A DNA stretch of 64,000 bases from Sambucus nigra (taxonomy: Eukaryota > Streptophyta > Magnoliopsida > Dipsacales > Adoxaceae), in assembly GCA_949130495.1 (NCBI GenBank), contig OX422222.1, positions 279,486,109-279,550,108 on the forward strand, in the 5' to 3' direction. The position numbers and the translations under genes are program-made. A model generated the notes under the pieces. It had not been told where the DNA came from, did not search any database, and saw nothing but the letters and a program-made list of their open reading frames with translations. Below, in pieces: positions 49,055-61,327 of the stretch; within the stretch, counting starts at the first letter, position 1, and each line of letters starts with the position of its first letter.

Positions 49055-49414
49055 TAGGGGTGGCAAATCGGGTCAGTGGGTCGTGTTTTGACCCGACATG
49101 ACACGACAAGGTTTTTTCGGACACGAACACGACACGACACGAATTCGTGTTTTTTTTAGCTGACACGAACACGACCCGAATAAAAAATAACACGGCACGA
49201 CACGACACGACAACCATAATTTCTTAAATTTTAGGTCTAAAAAACACGATAACACGATAACACGACACGACTCATAATTAAAACACGAACACGACACGAC
49301 ACGACTTCGTGTCAAAAAAACACGACACGAACACGAAATATCGTGTCAATTTCGGGTCAATTTCATGTCGTTCCGTGTCGTTTTTTCGTGTCGTTTCTAA
49401 AATTGCCACCCCTA
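49055..49414. mobile_element. hAT-type MITE, 360 bp, with CGTGTCGTGT-rich ends
   Basis: Perfect 12-bp terminal inverted repeats TAGGGGTGGCAA / TTGCCACCCCTA. Flanks ATTCTTGC and ATTCTTGG match in 7 of 8 bp. Inside, ACACGACACGAC-type motifs repeat in both orientations. No coding capacity; apparent ORFs are repeats. It lies inside hAT element 1, upstream of its transposase. Confidence 0.93.
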
Positions 49415-50394
49415 ATTCTTGGTTTATAGCCTTGGCTCCGTTTCGGATAAGTCTTGGCTCTGTTTTATACCCTACAACATATAGAAGGATAAGTCTTGTT
49501 GTTTTAATTAAACAGGCTTGGCTCTGTTTCGGATACATGTAGTTAAACAAAAAAATGAAGTACAAAAAAACGTAAGGATAAGCCTTGTTTTAATTAAACA
49601 AAAAGATGAAGGACAAAAAAAAATGAACCTATCCGTGTTATTTTATAAATAATATACCTGAAAAAACTGAAAGAACTTACATAAAAGAATTGAACACCTA
49701 AAAAAGGATCTCGAAGTGACATAAAAACTTAAAAAACTGAACAGAGCTTGCATAAAAGAAATTACATAAAAGAGATCATAACTTACATAAAATTGCATCA
49801 AACTCCAGGACAGAAAAGAGATCCAAGTAGAGATGTCATGAACGGGACTTCAGATTGGGGAGCGACGCAACATAATAAAGAGCTTGAGATTGGGAATCTG
49901 TGGATGGCGCGGCGCGGCGCAACGCAGCGATGTTGTGGACGAGACTTAGTTGTTTTTATAAGAGGAAATGAGGGAGGAGAAAGATAGTTGTTGTTTGTTG
50001 GGATGGGAAATGAAAATGGGGAAATGCCACATGTATTCGTATTGTTTGTTGGGAGGGAAATGCAAAAAAATATAGGTTGAAAATATTTTTATATTATATT
50101 ATTATAAATAAAAATGTTACATATTATAATTATATATAATTAATTTTAATAATAAATTATTATTTAATACAACACGGATACTAATAAATATGGATACTCC
50201 GTCTTGGATATGTATTATCCGTGTGGAATACACATATTATCCGTAATTGTATCCGTTTTTTCGAATATTTTAACACACTAATATTCGTATCTATATCCAT
50301 TTTTTCGAATAAATATCCGTTAAATTCAGACTTGAACACCGGACGGATTCGGATTTTCGAATATATGTTTACACCTCTCATATATATAGGGAAA
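49415..50394. other. Remaining end of hAT element 1 and its flank
   Basis: No gene. 50160-50380 is the CGGATA/TATCCG-rich subterminal region of hAT element 1; the rest is AT-rich. Confidence 0.6.
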
Positions 50395-51107
50395 GGTTCA
50401 AAAGTGAACATAAAAAATGAACATTTTAATGAACATTAACAAAAAAATACCTAATAACCCATTAATTTTAATTCATATGTTGTAACTCATCCGCGCCAGC
50501 AGCAACGGACCCGCATGTTTTTTAATATACACACACACATGACAAACCTTACCCCCCACCCCAACCCACTTCAATACCACCTAAACTTCCATATATACAA
50601 CCTGCTTAAAAACCCACTTCAATACCCGATTTCCAGTCAGCAAGCCATACCCGAATGCCACCTGCAAAATTCGGCTCATCTCGAACCAAAATCGACGACT
50701 AACCTCTGCCTCCGGCAAATTCAAACTTGCACTGCCATAACCCTTGTAAACCCGGACCTCCATAGCCACCCGCCTACTCCAAACCGAGCTTAAATCTCTA
50801 AACATCCAAAACTGAAACAACTAGCAGTAATCCGAGCTCCACTTCGACCCGACCCCTATACCTCCTACAACCCGGGTACATCTCCAACTCTGACCAACCT
50901 CTATAACCCGAATCCCTGCTTATACCCGGATGCCCACATCAAGCTCTTTGTCATGGCTGGGTGGGGTTGGGGGTAAGCAGGATGTGTATTAAAAAATACG
51001 CGGGTCCGTTGTCACTGGCGCGGACCCTTTACAACATAGGAAATACAATTAATTGCTTGTTAGGTATTTTTTTTGTTAATGTTCATTTTTAGGTTCACTT
51101 TTGAACC
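50395..51107. mobile_element. Foldback element 1, 713 bp, long terminal inverted repeats
   Basis: The ends GGTTCAAAAGTGAAC...and GTTCACTTTTGAACC begin inverted repeats of about 150 bp with good similarity throughout (shared AATGAACATTAACAAAAAAA, ATACCTAA, TATGTTGTAA, CGCGCCAG, CAACGGACCCGC). The interior is C-rich. Long inverted repeats without coding suggest a Mutator-like or foldback non-autonomous element; no target duplication was recognised. Confidence 0.85.

Positions 51108-51159
<52 letters not shown>
51108..51159. repeat. (TC)n(TA)n microsatellite between foldbacks
   Basis: TC repeats then TA repeats separating foldback elements 1 and 2. Confidence 0.95.
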
Positions 51160-51161
<2 letters not shown>

Positions 51162-51189
51162 GGAAAGGATCAAGTGATGTCTCAGTTTG

Positions 51190-51521
51190 AGAACCCTGAA
51201 TGAGGTCCATTTTTTTAAAATAGTAAAAAAATTATTTTGGAGTTGATTTTTTTCTATTACTTTTAAACATTTCAATAGGACCATAGAAAAATAATCAGTC
51301 CAAAATGAATTTTTTTCTATTTTAAAAAAATCGGTCAAATTATGCCAGTTTTTAAGTTGTTAAAAACTGACAAAGTTTGACCGATTTTTTTAAATAGTAA
51401 AAAAATTCATTTTGAGGTGATTATTTTTTTATGGTCCTACTAAAATGTTTAAAAAGCATAGAAAAAAATCAGATTCAAAATATTTTTTTACTATTTTAAA
51501 AAAATGGACCTCATTGAGGGT

Positions 51522-51525
<4 letters not shown>
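51190..51525. mobile_element. Foldback element 2, ~335 bp, near-perfect palindrome
   Basis: GAACCCTGAATGAGGTCCAT at the left pairs with ATGGACCTCATTGAGGGTTC at the right. The arms (TTTTTTAAAATAGTAAAAAA, ATTTCAATAGGACCATAGAA, AATCGGTCAAA and their complements) continue to a short centre at ~51345-51360 (AGTTTTTAAGTTGTTAAAAACT). It lies between TC/TA microsatellites. Confidence 0.88.
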
Positions 51526-51552
<27 letters not shown>

Positions 51553-51577
51553 TTATCTATCTATTTATCTATCTCTA

Positions 51578-51802
51578 TATATAAACACATACATAAAGCT
51601 TCCATACATGCTAGATACATGAATGTATACCCATACATACATCATAAATGCATAAATATAACATATATTCTTTATGTATATTTAATGAGGTATGTTGGGA
51701 AAGTTTAAAGAATATATGTTATATTTATGCATTTATGATGTATGTATGGGTATACATTCATGTATCTAGCATGTATGGAAGCTTTATGTATGTGTTTATA
51801 TA
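51578..51802. repeat. Foldback 3: perfect 97-bp inverted repeat, 31-base spacer
   Basis: 51578-51674 (starting TATATAAACACATACATAAA) and 51706-51802 are exact reverse complements over 97 bp by my reading; the spacer is 51675-51705. No coding. Confidence 0.95.
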
Positions 51803-52414
51803 GATATGTGTGTGTGTGTGTATGTCTATATTACGATAGTTCGTCTATAATCCAGAATAAAATTATATACATATATGAATTGATAATATTATTTAATACA
51901 TATGTTATATGTATATTTTGTATTATTCCATACGTTAATAATACATTAACATATGGGCTTTGGTATATTATATAATTTAATAAAACATACATATATGTAA
52001 TTTTGTATACATGTACATGTATATTTTTAGTTTATTAGAATTACAAACATATTCATGTATTATGTATGAATATTACATATTATGGTATAAATGCATAAAA
52101 ATATTAAGAATGAATAATTCTGAGTTGAAAAATAAAATAAAATAAATTAGAAATTACCCTTTTACTGTTTTATGAAAAACTTGATTACAACACATAAATA
52201 TTACAAGTCAGTATTTAAAAACAGGTGTCAATTGCAAATTTTTACAACAATTATATTTAAACACAGAAAACGGAATTATAATTGATAATTCGAACCTAAA
52301 CTTTATATATAATATGTTTGAGGAAATGTCCAAAATAGAATTTTAATTTGTTTTCATTACTTTTTGTCTTTTGTTTGTAGCAAATACCATTATTATACAT
52401 AATACGAAGACACG
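51803..52414. other. AT-rich intergenic DNA
   Basis: TG microsatellite remnant at 51808-51822, then AT-rich sequence with many TACATATAT-like words. No gene seen. Confidence 0.5.
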
Positions 52415-52592
52415 CCTACAACCAGTGGCGGAGCCAGAATTTGTCACGGGGTGGGGCAGACATAAGAAAATGACGGGGGTTCGGGGGCGGTAGCCCCGAT
52501 TTTTTTTTTGTAAGTGTTATTCAAATATCTAAACAAATATAAATATTCACATAATAGTGCAAGATTGTTAGAAATAGAACAAACGCATTTCA

Positions 52593-52898
52593 TTACCCAA
52601 AAATAAAAGAGGATTGTGGCCGAAATAAATAGCACGGCAAGCAAAATGCAACATCATTTTTTACGCTGTACTCTAACCAACACCCATATTGGATGAACCA
52701 TTTTGGATTGAAACGATGAGCTAAGTTTCCAAACATCGTTTGAGGAAATATTTGCATAGAGGGTTGACAAGGACCCATTTGTAAGTAGGCTCGTCTAATG
52801 TTGTCATGATCATTTGGATCATAATCTGAAATCTGAGGTCTTAAAGCCGGATCAGAAGGAAGATTTGAAAGGTCACACGTAATGAGTTCTCGTCTCAT
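52593..52898 (-). pseudogene. hAT transposase fragment with TTF-type zinc-finger region
   Basis: A 101-codon open segment on the minus strand: LPSDPALRPQISDYDPNDHD, then RRAYLQMGPCQPS, NPKWFIQYGCWLEYSVKND and AFCLPCYLF. This is the N-terminal TTF-type finger block of plant hAT transposases ('zinc finger MYM-type 1-like'). Downstream catalytic and dimerisation domains are missing, so this is a remnant of a deleted element. Confidence 0.85.
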
Positions 52899-53029
52899 CT
52901 TTTTTTATGTACATTCCACTTGAACATTAATATTTTCAGTGGGTGGAGGCATCACTCCATCACAATCTTTTTCATGAGTCCTTTTAAAATATTTTTTTAT
53001 ATCTGAAAATAATCATACAAATTGAAATA

Positions 53030-53400
53030 TAAAACACGACACAAATTGAAAAAAATATAAAACAGCATACCAAAAAACCATATAACCCATTTGGACACAA
53101 ATTGAAAAAAATATAAAACAACATACCAAAAAACCATATAACCCATTTGGACACAAATTGAAAAAAATATAAAACAGCATACCAAAAAACCATATATAAC
53201 CCATTTGGGCACAAATTGGAAAAAAATATAAAACAGCATACCAAAAAAACATATAATGCATTTGGACACAAATTGAAAAAAATATAAAACAGCATACCAA
53301 AAAACCATATAACCCATTTGGGCACAAATTGAAAAAAATATAAAACAGCATACCAAAAAAACATATAACCCATTTGGGCATAAAAAATATAAAACTTCAT
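53030..53400. repeat. 56-bp tandem repeat in hAT element 2, about six copies
   Basis: The unit contains ACACAAATTGAAAAAAATAT, AAACAGCATACCAAAAAAC and CATATAACCCATTTGG. Spacing is 56 bp, with one 58-bp unit. All three minus-strand frames stay open across the array because the unit lacks stops; the repeated Phe/Tyr/Trp peptides are not taken as a gene. Confidence 0.93.
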
Positions 53401-53819
53401 ACTAGTTGAAATAACAGAGCAAATTCGGTTGTTCTTTGTACTAATTTACATATTGTTCTTTACATTTGGGCATAAAAATACATATTGTTCTTTACAAATT
53501 ACAAAAAGCATACATATTGTTCTTTACAAAATGAAACACAACATACAAATTGAAAAATTGAATGAAAAAGAGGCTTGAAGATTACCTTGGAGAGAGGGAT
53601 GGAGAGGGTGATGGAGAATGGAAATGACGGCTGTGAAAATTGAATTGAACCCATTTGGTGTTTTATGTACGTTTTAAGTGGGATAAGTTTTGTCTTTCTA
53701 ATTTTTACCCTAATTTTTCTAAGTTTTACGAATTTACCCAAAAAAAAAAATTTCCCCAACATTTCTGGCAGGGGCAGTTGCCCCACCCAACAAAGGCTGC
53801 ATCCATCCCTGCCTACAAC

Positions 53820-56384
53820 AATGGGGTAAAAAAAACAAAGAAAACTAAAAACATTATTGAGTTGGGAAAAAATTGTTGAATTGTGAGCTTGGGGCGTTTT
53901 TGTTTACAAAGTTATATTAGGGTGGGGTAAAAAAATAAAGAAAATTAAAAACATGACTGAGTTAGGAAAAAATAATTGAATTTAAAATTTGATGCTTTCT
54001 GTTTTACAAAGTTAGATGTCCATTTTATTATGTTTCTATCCATCCAACCACAAATCTCAACGCAACGAGTGTGAAATAAAAAGGTTTCAATGTGGAAATT
54101 TATACAGGAAGTAAGATCTAATTCAGCTTCTTTTTGACAATGTGCTAATAGATCACTAGATGTAGTGGAAGGGGACAGGGAGATAAATTAAAAGGCGCTT
54201 TAAAAAAAAGTTCTTTCAGTTTGTAAATTCACATTTGTCATAGTATTAGGTAAGATGTTCTATAAGATATGTAACCCAATCAGACTTATTCACACCAGTG
54301 TTAGGTATGGAGTTAAACATTACTGTGCTGTAGATTGTTGAACATTTTTGTCTGTCATTAAACACTGCCTTTTTTATTTCTCAATTTTTTGTAACTAAGT
54401 TGGTTAAGTTCAAAATAAATAGGTGACATAATCGATTTTGTAAAAATTCAGTGTAATTTTTCATCATTATCATTCTTATGGAGGCTAGCAAATATTCAAT
54501 TCATGATATAACTCCAAAATATGGTCTTACTTTTTTTTTTTATCAAATTCAAAATTTGAATTATTAAAATTGGTATTTATTATTATATTTAGTTAGTCAG
54601 TATAACTCTTGCTTCCATTTGTAATCAATGATCTGTATGTTTTTTAAACATATCGATACTTCATCTTATCAGAATTAGAAAGAGAAGCGTGGATTGAGAT
54701 TATCAGATTAAAGGTATTCCCCATTCTCATCCGAGATAATTTTAATGCATTTGCATTTAATTTCAGTTAAGGTATTGGCAATTGTGATTCATTACTAATT
54801 TGTATATTTTTCTGATTTTAATTTTTTCAAAAAATAATTGTGTCACTCCTTTTACTCGAGCAAAGGAAATTCCTATTGTCCCCATTATATAAAGCTACAT
54901 TTCCTTTAAACTGGATTTGAAATCAAGTATTTGAAATACATTTCCTCCACAATTTTTTTTTGCACATTCGCTTTAATAACTATAGTAGTCACAAACAAGA
55001 ATAATATGTGTTACAATGAGTCAATGCCATTGCGATATACACAAAATTTTCATCCTCAGAAGAATACGCAAAACGGTACTCACAAATATTCCTCAATATT
55101 TTGCATCAGTTGCACACTAAATTAAAATAGTCTCGTGTCTAAGACAATAATTAAAAGGAACTTAAATGTGTCGTCCATAATGGATACCATGAAGTAATCG
55201 TGACTCTTATTGACGAGGTTTAGCCTTTTAGAGGTTGCTCAGTTATAACATTCATAGACTCCAAAAAATAGGTTATTGTTTATGCATTTACGTTTTTATT
55301 TAGAAAATTATATAACTCATAATAAGTACTTTATTCATACATCAATAACAAATAACTTCATCAATATGGAATCATTAATCCACCCTAATATTGATGGCTA
55401 TACACTTTCATAAAAAAATTCTCAACTTCTAAATTAAAGCCGACACATTAAGGGTTTCAGACCGCGGGGTCAATTGCTTTGTAGAAATACCTTAATCTCA
55501 CTACCAATGTAAGCCATTTTTTTTATAAGCCATCGACAACAATGAAATATACATCCATCTCGGGCACATTTACTTAAGGCACTAATCCTTGGCAAGCAAC
55601 GCCCAAAATAAAGATCTTAACTTAGTTATTAGATCATATTAGTTAATTTATTATTATATTTTTTTAATAAACTGCTAAATAACAGAGTATTACTACTGAC
55701 AATGTCTCTCCTTTATCCATATTCGGTTGGTTATTCATTCCAAACAATTCTTTGTGCTTAGGATTCTTCAGCTTAGATTTTTAATAACAATTACTTCCAA
55801 TTGATCATTTTGGAGTTGTTCTACGGTTACCATTGTTGTTTCGAGCATATTTACTATTTCTGGGGCTACTACTACTATTATTATTTCATATACATTAGGA
55901 TGACATTTTCCAATTTCAATACAAAAAATATCATCTTTAATAGTAGTTGGATTGATTATATCACTATTTTATGCACCAAGTTTTAGGTAGCGATTCTTCC
56001 TCAAATAGATTTGTGTCCAGTTCTTATACTCGAATTGAGTAACTAAGCTACAAATTAACAAGTGGTAAGTTTTCTTCTCCATATTCACTCATTTTGGAAA
56101 TGTCTTCAATTATAATTCTTCAATAGAGATTTGTATGGTAATTTTCTATAAATAGTTAAAGAGATTACTTACATTTAATTCGTTCTTTCGCATTTAGACT
56201 ACACATTTATATGGTATCTTTTGATTTGTAAATCTTTCATTTATTTCAAAACATAAAATTAGTCCATTTATACTTAATAAAACAACATTCCGTTGATATG
56301 ATTTTCTTAGTTGGTAATGGATGTGGATTCTTTTTATGGCTCTTTATTCAATTTTCTATTTATGACAACAGTTAACATTGGTCA
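53820..56384. other. 2.6 kb without a recognisable gene
   Basis: AT-rich. It begins with two related ~90-bp segments (GGGGTAAAAAAA...AAAACTAAAAACAT...GAGTTGGGAAAAAAT at 53823 and 53932). It may be the body of the Helitron-like element ending at 56412; its 5' end was not identified. Confidence 0.5.
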
Positions 56385-56412
56385 CATGTGCAACGCACAT
56401 GGGCACAACTAG
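56385..56412 (+). mobile_element. Helitron-like 3' terminus
   Basis: Hairpin ATGTGC-AAC-GCACAT (56386-56400), then eight bases, then CTAG (56409-56412) followed by T. This is the usual plant Helitron 3' end. The matching 5' TC end was not found. Confidence 0.7.
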
Positions 56413-56873
56413 TATATTTAAAAAATGTCTCTAAAAATAGCTTTGTCACGCTACTTAAACTCTGAGATTTAATTAATTTTGTCATTAGCGTCCTCAAGAT
56501 CCCATATCCTGCCTTTTTATTTCTGTGATAAATTGAAGGATTTTCACTACACCAAAGAAGGTTTTTTTTACCTTTCACCCCCAAGGAGTTTCCAAGGGAA
56601 AAAAACTTAACAAAGAAACATGGAGCCCTTGTCACGGTCTTTAACCCTAACATGATGGTGACAACAAATTGTCACGGTTGTGTTGCGATAAAAAACCTTG
56701 ACAAGGGTGTTGTCATGATCATATCACGGTCAAAGACCGTGATTATAGTTGTTTATTATCATGGTCTTTGATCCTGACATGACCATAACAAAGCACCAAA
56801 TAAAAACCTAATAGCTTATTCTCAGTCGTAATTTTACCAAACGCCAATTGTTCTCTCTTTCTGTCTCTCTCAC

Positions 56874-59817
56874 TGTAACACCCCGTATTTCTGAGCATTA
56901 GCATTAAATATTAAATATTTAATTAATTCGGGTAAATTTAAATTACAAATGCGTCGTAATTTAATTGAATTAATTATTATGTGTGTATTTAAATATTAAT
57001 CGAAAAACAGAATGATCAATATTTATTGAATTTAATTACTAAGTGAATGGTAATAATTATTTGACGTTATAGCTAGTAATAGTGACGTGACATTATTTTA
57101 TCTCAACCGGGAGTCACATGTGGACTAATTGGGGGTCGAGATAGGAAATTATTATATATTAACTCAGATGACAATTTTGAGGTCATGGTTGGGTCCGAAT
57201 AGGCCAAGATAGTTGAAATAGTGTACCCGAGGGTAGTAATTGAGTCCCGGGACCATTTTTAGACATAACCAGGGCTATGCTGGGACATTTTAGTCTTTTG
57301 GTTTTGGTCCAAAGTTTTAGTTTTGGGATTAGGGGAATTTAACCAAGGTCTAAGAGAGTTTGGCATCAATTACTCATCCCAAATCACAAAAGCTTAAGAG
57401 AAGAGAGAAAGGAAAAAGAAGAAGAATGAAAGAGGAAGGAGAAGATTATTTCGGTAAAAGTTCCCAAGAAGAGATTGTCGGATTTATTCCAAAAGGCAAG
57501 TGTTTTCTTGCTTTATGTGAGTTTTAGTTAGTAGTGTTGATTTTTAAATTTGTCGTAACAAATTTGTTAATTAGAAGACTCGGAGTATAAATATTGCTAA
57601 TTATATATTGAAGAAAATGAATTTAAACCCATGTGAATAAAGAAATTTTGAGAAAATACCATGTTAAAGGTTTGTAAGATTTTTGGGTTTTTCTAAAGGT
57701 TGCATATGATGATAATCAAGTTAGTGATGGAACTCATGCTCATGTAAAATTATGGGTTAAGACCTTAAATTGAAAATATTAATCATGTGTGTAGATTAAT
57801 TATAAAGAAGTAAAATTTTAAAATTTATGATAATGTTGATGTTATAATTATTGGAAATGAATTTGGTGAATAAATGGATTGATTAGAGGAATATATAAGA
57901 AAAGGGGGAAAAGGAAAAACGAAGAACAATTCTTGGGCTATTCATGTAGGCCCGGTCGATCGGGGCCTTAAGGACAGTCGATTGGTGGTCACATATTTGT
58001 CTTATGAGGGTAACAATATGCATCAAATGGAGAAGGTGGTCGACCGGGGTCCCTAGGTTAGTTGACTGGTAGTCATTGTTTTTTCCTACAGGGGAAACAT
58101 TAGGTATACAAAGGAAGGGGAGATCGACTAGGGGTTTAGGGCCGATCGACCGGTACCCTGTTTTTTAGTATAGTTGGGTTCTTATAAGGGGGGAAAATGC
58201 CAACCTGAATATTTTTCTCATCCGGACTCGGATTGACGTGCCGTTTGCGGCCACGCGTGACCAATTTAGTGTAGTACGCTATTATGACAATTCAAGTAGT
58301 TAGGTATTGGTTGTGAAAAGTCTAAAATGCCATTTGGGTTACAATGTGTGATGAAACTCTCCCGATTTGAAACCACACTTAGTGGAAGCAATTACGAGAT
58401 CAGTACGAACCTAATTGAGTATATAGGAGGCGAATCATATGATCCTATTGTTAATAATAAATGGCGGGGTGTGGCTTATTAAGGTTGGAAACATATTTAT
58501 TACGAACGGGTGCGGTAGTTCTCGATATATATATATATATATATATATATAAGTGTGAATCATATATATGTATCCAACGAGTTAAATGGAAATTGTGTTT
58601 ATATAAATTCTACTCAAGGATGCTATCTGGGAGATTACGTATAGTGGGCAGTCCAACTCTGGCAATTCCAGTGGGGTTTGGATTGTAGCTCCAACTTATA
58701 GTGCTCGGGTATCTCCTATCGTGATTAGAGGATTATGTCACCCAGTTCTTCAAGGAAGATGTATTGAAACCCTAAGGCCTATCTATATATAACCGCCTCC
58801 ATTATTTGTTAACGATTTGGGCTCGGTGGTGAGATTCCGACCCGGTGACCAGAGGTGACCCGAGATGTGCCTGGAACCTAATAACATATACGAGAAGTGC
58901 ATCTAATAAGACCAAGCTATGCATATGCTATGTATATATATGTAGTGAGTGATATGTATATATTTCTATAGATAACGTGTAACCATCTATTGACAACTAT
59001 TAATGTGATATTTAGTATATACATATAGATGAGGATTATATATGTTATACTAATTGTGATAGTGGGTTTAACTTATGACGGGGTGATTAGCGAGCTAGCT
59101 TAGATAGATATTATGGTCTAGTTTGATCGAGTAATAACTACATGAAATAAATGAATGCGATAGGTGTGCGGTGTAGAAGAGAGACGAGGATGTCTTCAAG
59201 AGAGTGCGGACGTGAAATCAATTATGGACATTATATACTATGCATTTCATTTATTGCAATAAAATGCTTTCTAAACATTTTCAAAATCATTGGGCTCTGA
59301 CCCGTTTGCAAAAAAATATTTTTTATTAAAACTTTTTAGGTGTCTATCCACAGGGACGACATGCTTGAAGATTCATTTCAGGGATGCACAGCTGCATCAT
59401 GTGTGGATGCATGAAGGATTTGGACTAGACATATCCATTATTCATTCATAGATTATGATTATTATCTCAACACTTTATTTTGGGCGTGTTTCCCCCTTAG
59501 ATACATCATTCAGTTTTATTTATTTCAGATTTATACTTGGATTTATGTATTTGGAATTGTTTTGGAACCGATGGTTTATTCGACACTTATTTATATTACT
59601 TAGATGTTCAGATTTCTATACTATTATGTGAATGGTTTAAAGTGATTTTATTCCACATGATAATAAAATATAAGATTTGGCACCGACTTAATTAACTATT
59701 AGGTGATTAGTAATTAATAAAGTCTTCGACAGTGATGCTAAGAATGAATCAAATGGTAATCTTGCTTAATAAGATAAATGACTAATCAACCGATATTTAG
59801 TTGGGCGGGGTGTTTCA
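56874..59817 (+). mobile_element. Solo LTR no. 2 (TGTAACACCCCG type), 2944 bp
   Basis: Begins TGTAACACCCCG and ends CGGGGTGTTTCA. CTCAC is perfectly duplicated on both sides (56869-56873 and 59818-59822). No gag-pol inside. Related to solo LTR 1 and to the inverted fragment at 28330-28528. It contains a GTCGATCGG-type palindrome cluster (57954-58160) in the same relative place as the CCGAATCGATTCGG cluster of LTR 1, and a (TA)n at 58524-58550. Confidence 0.95.
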
Positions 59818-60010
59818 CTCACTTCGCTCTTTATCTCTCTCTCACAAAATCGAAGCCACCGTCATCCACAAATCAAAGCCATCATCGCCACTTGCAATTT
59901 CCCTTAGCCTCACCCATGAATCGAAGCCACAAATCGAAGATAGCCAACTACACTAGAGTCGATCATAACTTCACCTCTCCCTCTCTCTGGAACTCGAATA
60001 GAACTTCACA

Positions 60011-60047
<37 letters not shown>

Positions 60048-60603
60048 CTCGAACAGAACCACAAATCAAAGACAACTACTTTGGTGTTTCCTCAAATCGA
60101 AGCCTAAAAATCTATTTCATTAACATCTCTTTCAGTTTTAAGGTAATATTTAAATTTTATTCGTTAATTTGTTTGTGTGTAATATTTACATATCATATAT
60201 TAATACTTAAGAGTTCTGATTAGGCATAAATTCTTCACATTTATCTCCTTAATTTCGGTATTTGTATGATCTCGTGCGGTGTAAATAGATTGGATTTGGC
60301 TTATATTTATGATAATAACCCTTTTTGGCAAGTATTTCGTATGTTGTGTATCTCTTATGTGTTTTACAGGTATTTCATGCAAGTTAGTGCCAAAGAGAAC
60401 TCAAAACAGTGAAAGAAAACCAAGAAACGGGGAGTAAAGGGCATTTTTGTAATTTTTTAGCCTTATTTCAGAGGTGGGGAAAATTGGAAAGTTGAAGAGC
60501 TTTCAACTACAAGAACACTGGAAAAACGGCACCTCAATCGGAGTCCCGGTGTGAAAGTTATGAGCAGTCAAAGATAGAAGAAAAAGTCAAATAAAAACAG
60601 GAC

Positions 60604-60900
60604 TGGTCCGCCCAGAAATTAAAAGAACCGGTCCGCACAGAAATTAAAAGAACAGGTCTACACAGAACCGGTCTGCCCAGAAATTAAAAGAACCAGTTCG
60701 CACTGCCACATTCCAGGGAACCCCGGACCGAAGGCAAACCGAAGAAGGAAGAAAATAAAAAGAACCGGTCCGCCCCGGACCGTTCCGCCCAGAAGTTAAA
60801 AGAAACGGTCCGCATTCAAGGCAAACCGGTCGGAGGAGGACAGGACCGATCAGGATCAAGGCAAACCGGTCCGGAGGAGGAGGGGACTGGTCCGACTGTC
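60604..60900. repeat. ACCGGTCCG-type repeat cluster in solo LTR 3
   Basis: About ten variants of (A/G)ACCGGTCCGC, several linked to CCAGAAATTAAAAGAAC in ~26-bp units, the others to GGAGGAGG/AAGGCAAACCGGT. Self-complementary core ACCGGT. Confidence 0.88.
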
Positions 60901-61327
60901 GCAATTTTTATTTTCTTATTTTCCTCTAATGGAGAGTCCTAGTGCTGCTAAAACTCTTTGAGTCTTGTAGGGTATAAAAATCCGTTTTATTATCATTATT
61001 TGAATGGGGAATTACGGAGAATTTTAGTTAATTTTCCATTCTTTTCCAGAAACCCTAGTTTAGATATAATTTAGAGCTTTAATTCCAATAGTTAAGGATC
61101 AATCAGAAATTAGTTGATTACAAGTTTTATTAATTGTTGCTATTACTGCTTGGGTGAGATTAGTGAGTTATTTTTTTTTCAATTATGTTCTACATTAATT
61201 CACAAGTTTTCCTTAGATTAATCATGGTTTTCTGCACATCAAACACTGTTTTCATTACTTTCATCATTCTAGGCTAGATTTTCTAAGGCCGGGATACATG
61301 AACCCAGCCTGATGTGTTAGTTGCAGG

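Larger units (their letters stand above)
43688..50380 (-). mobile_element. hAT element no. 1, interrupted by a CACTA element and a MITE
   Basis: The left end TTAGGGGTGATATACGG and right end TTTACACCTCTCA form short terminal inverted repeats. Flanks TATACATA and TATATATA match in 7 of 8 bp. Both subterminal regions (43700-43830, 50160-50370) are crowded with CGGATA/TATCCG motifs, likely transposase-binding sites. It encodes pieces of a BED-finger hAT transposase on the minus strand (48898-48677 and 44682-44130). Removing the nested CACTA (3994 bp) and MITE (360 bp) leaves about 2.3 kb, so part of the original element is deleted. Confidence 0.8.
52423..53811 (-). mobile_element. hAT element no. 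2, 1389 bp, internally deleted
   Basis: Begins CAGTGGCGGAGCCAG and ends GCATCCATCCCTG, imperfect terminal inverted repeats of a widespread plant hAT family. CCTACAAC is perfectly duplicated at 52415-52422 and 53812-53819. It retains one exon-like piece of a TTF-finger hAT transposase and a 56-bp tandem repeat array, but lacks the catalytic domain. Confidence 0.95.

Noticed and set aside
49073..49565. ORFs rich in SCRVV repeats
   Set aside because: Translation of ACACGACACG repeats in the hAT MITE.
53820..56384. Small ORFs at 54931 and 55801
   Set aside because: AT-rich chance frames without similarity to known families.
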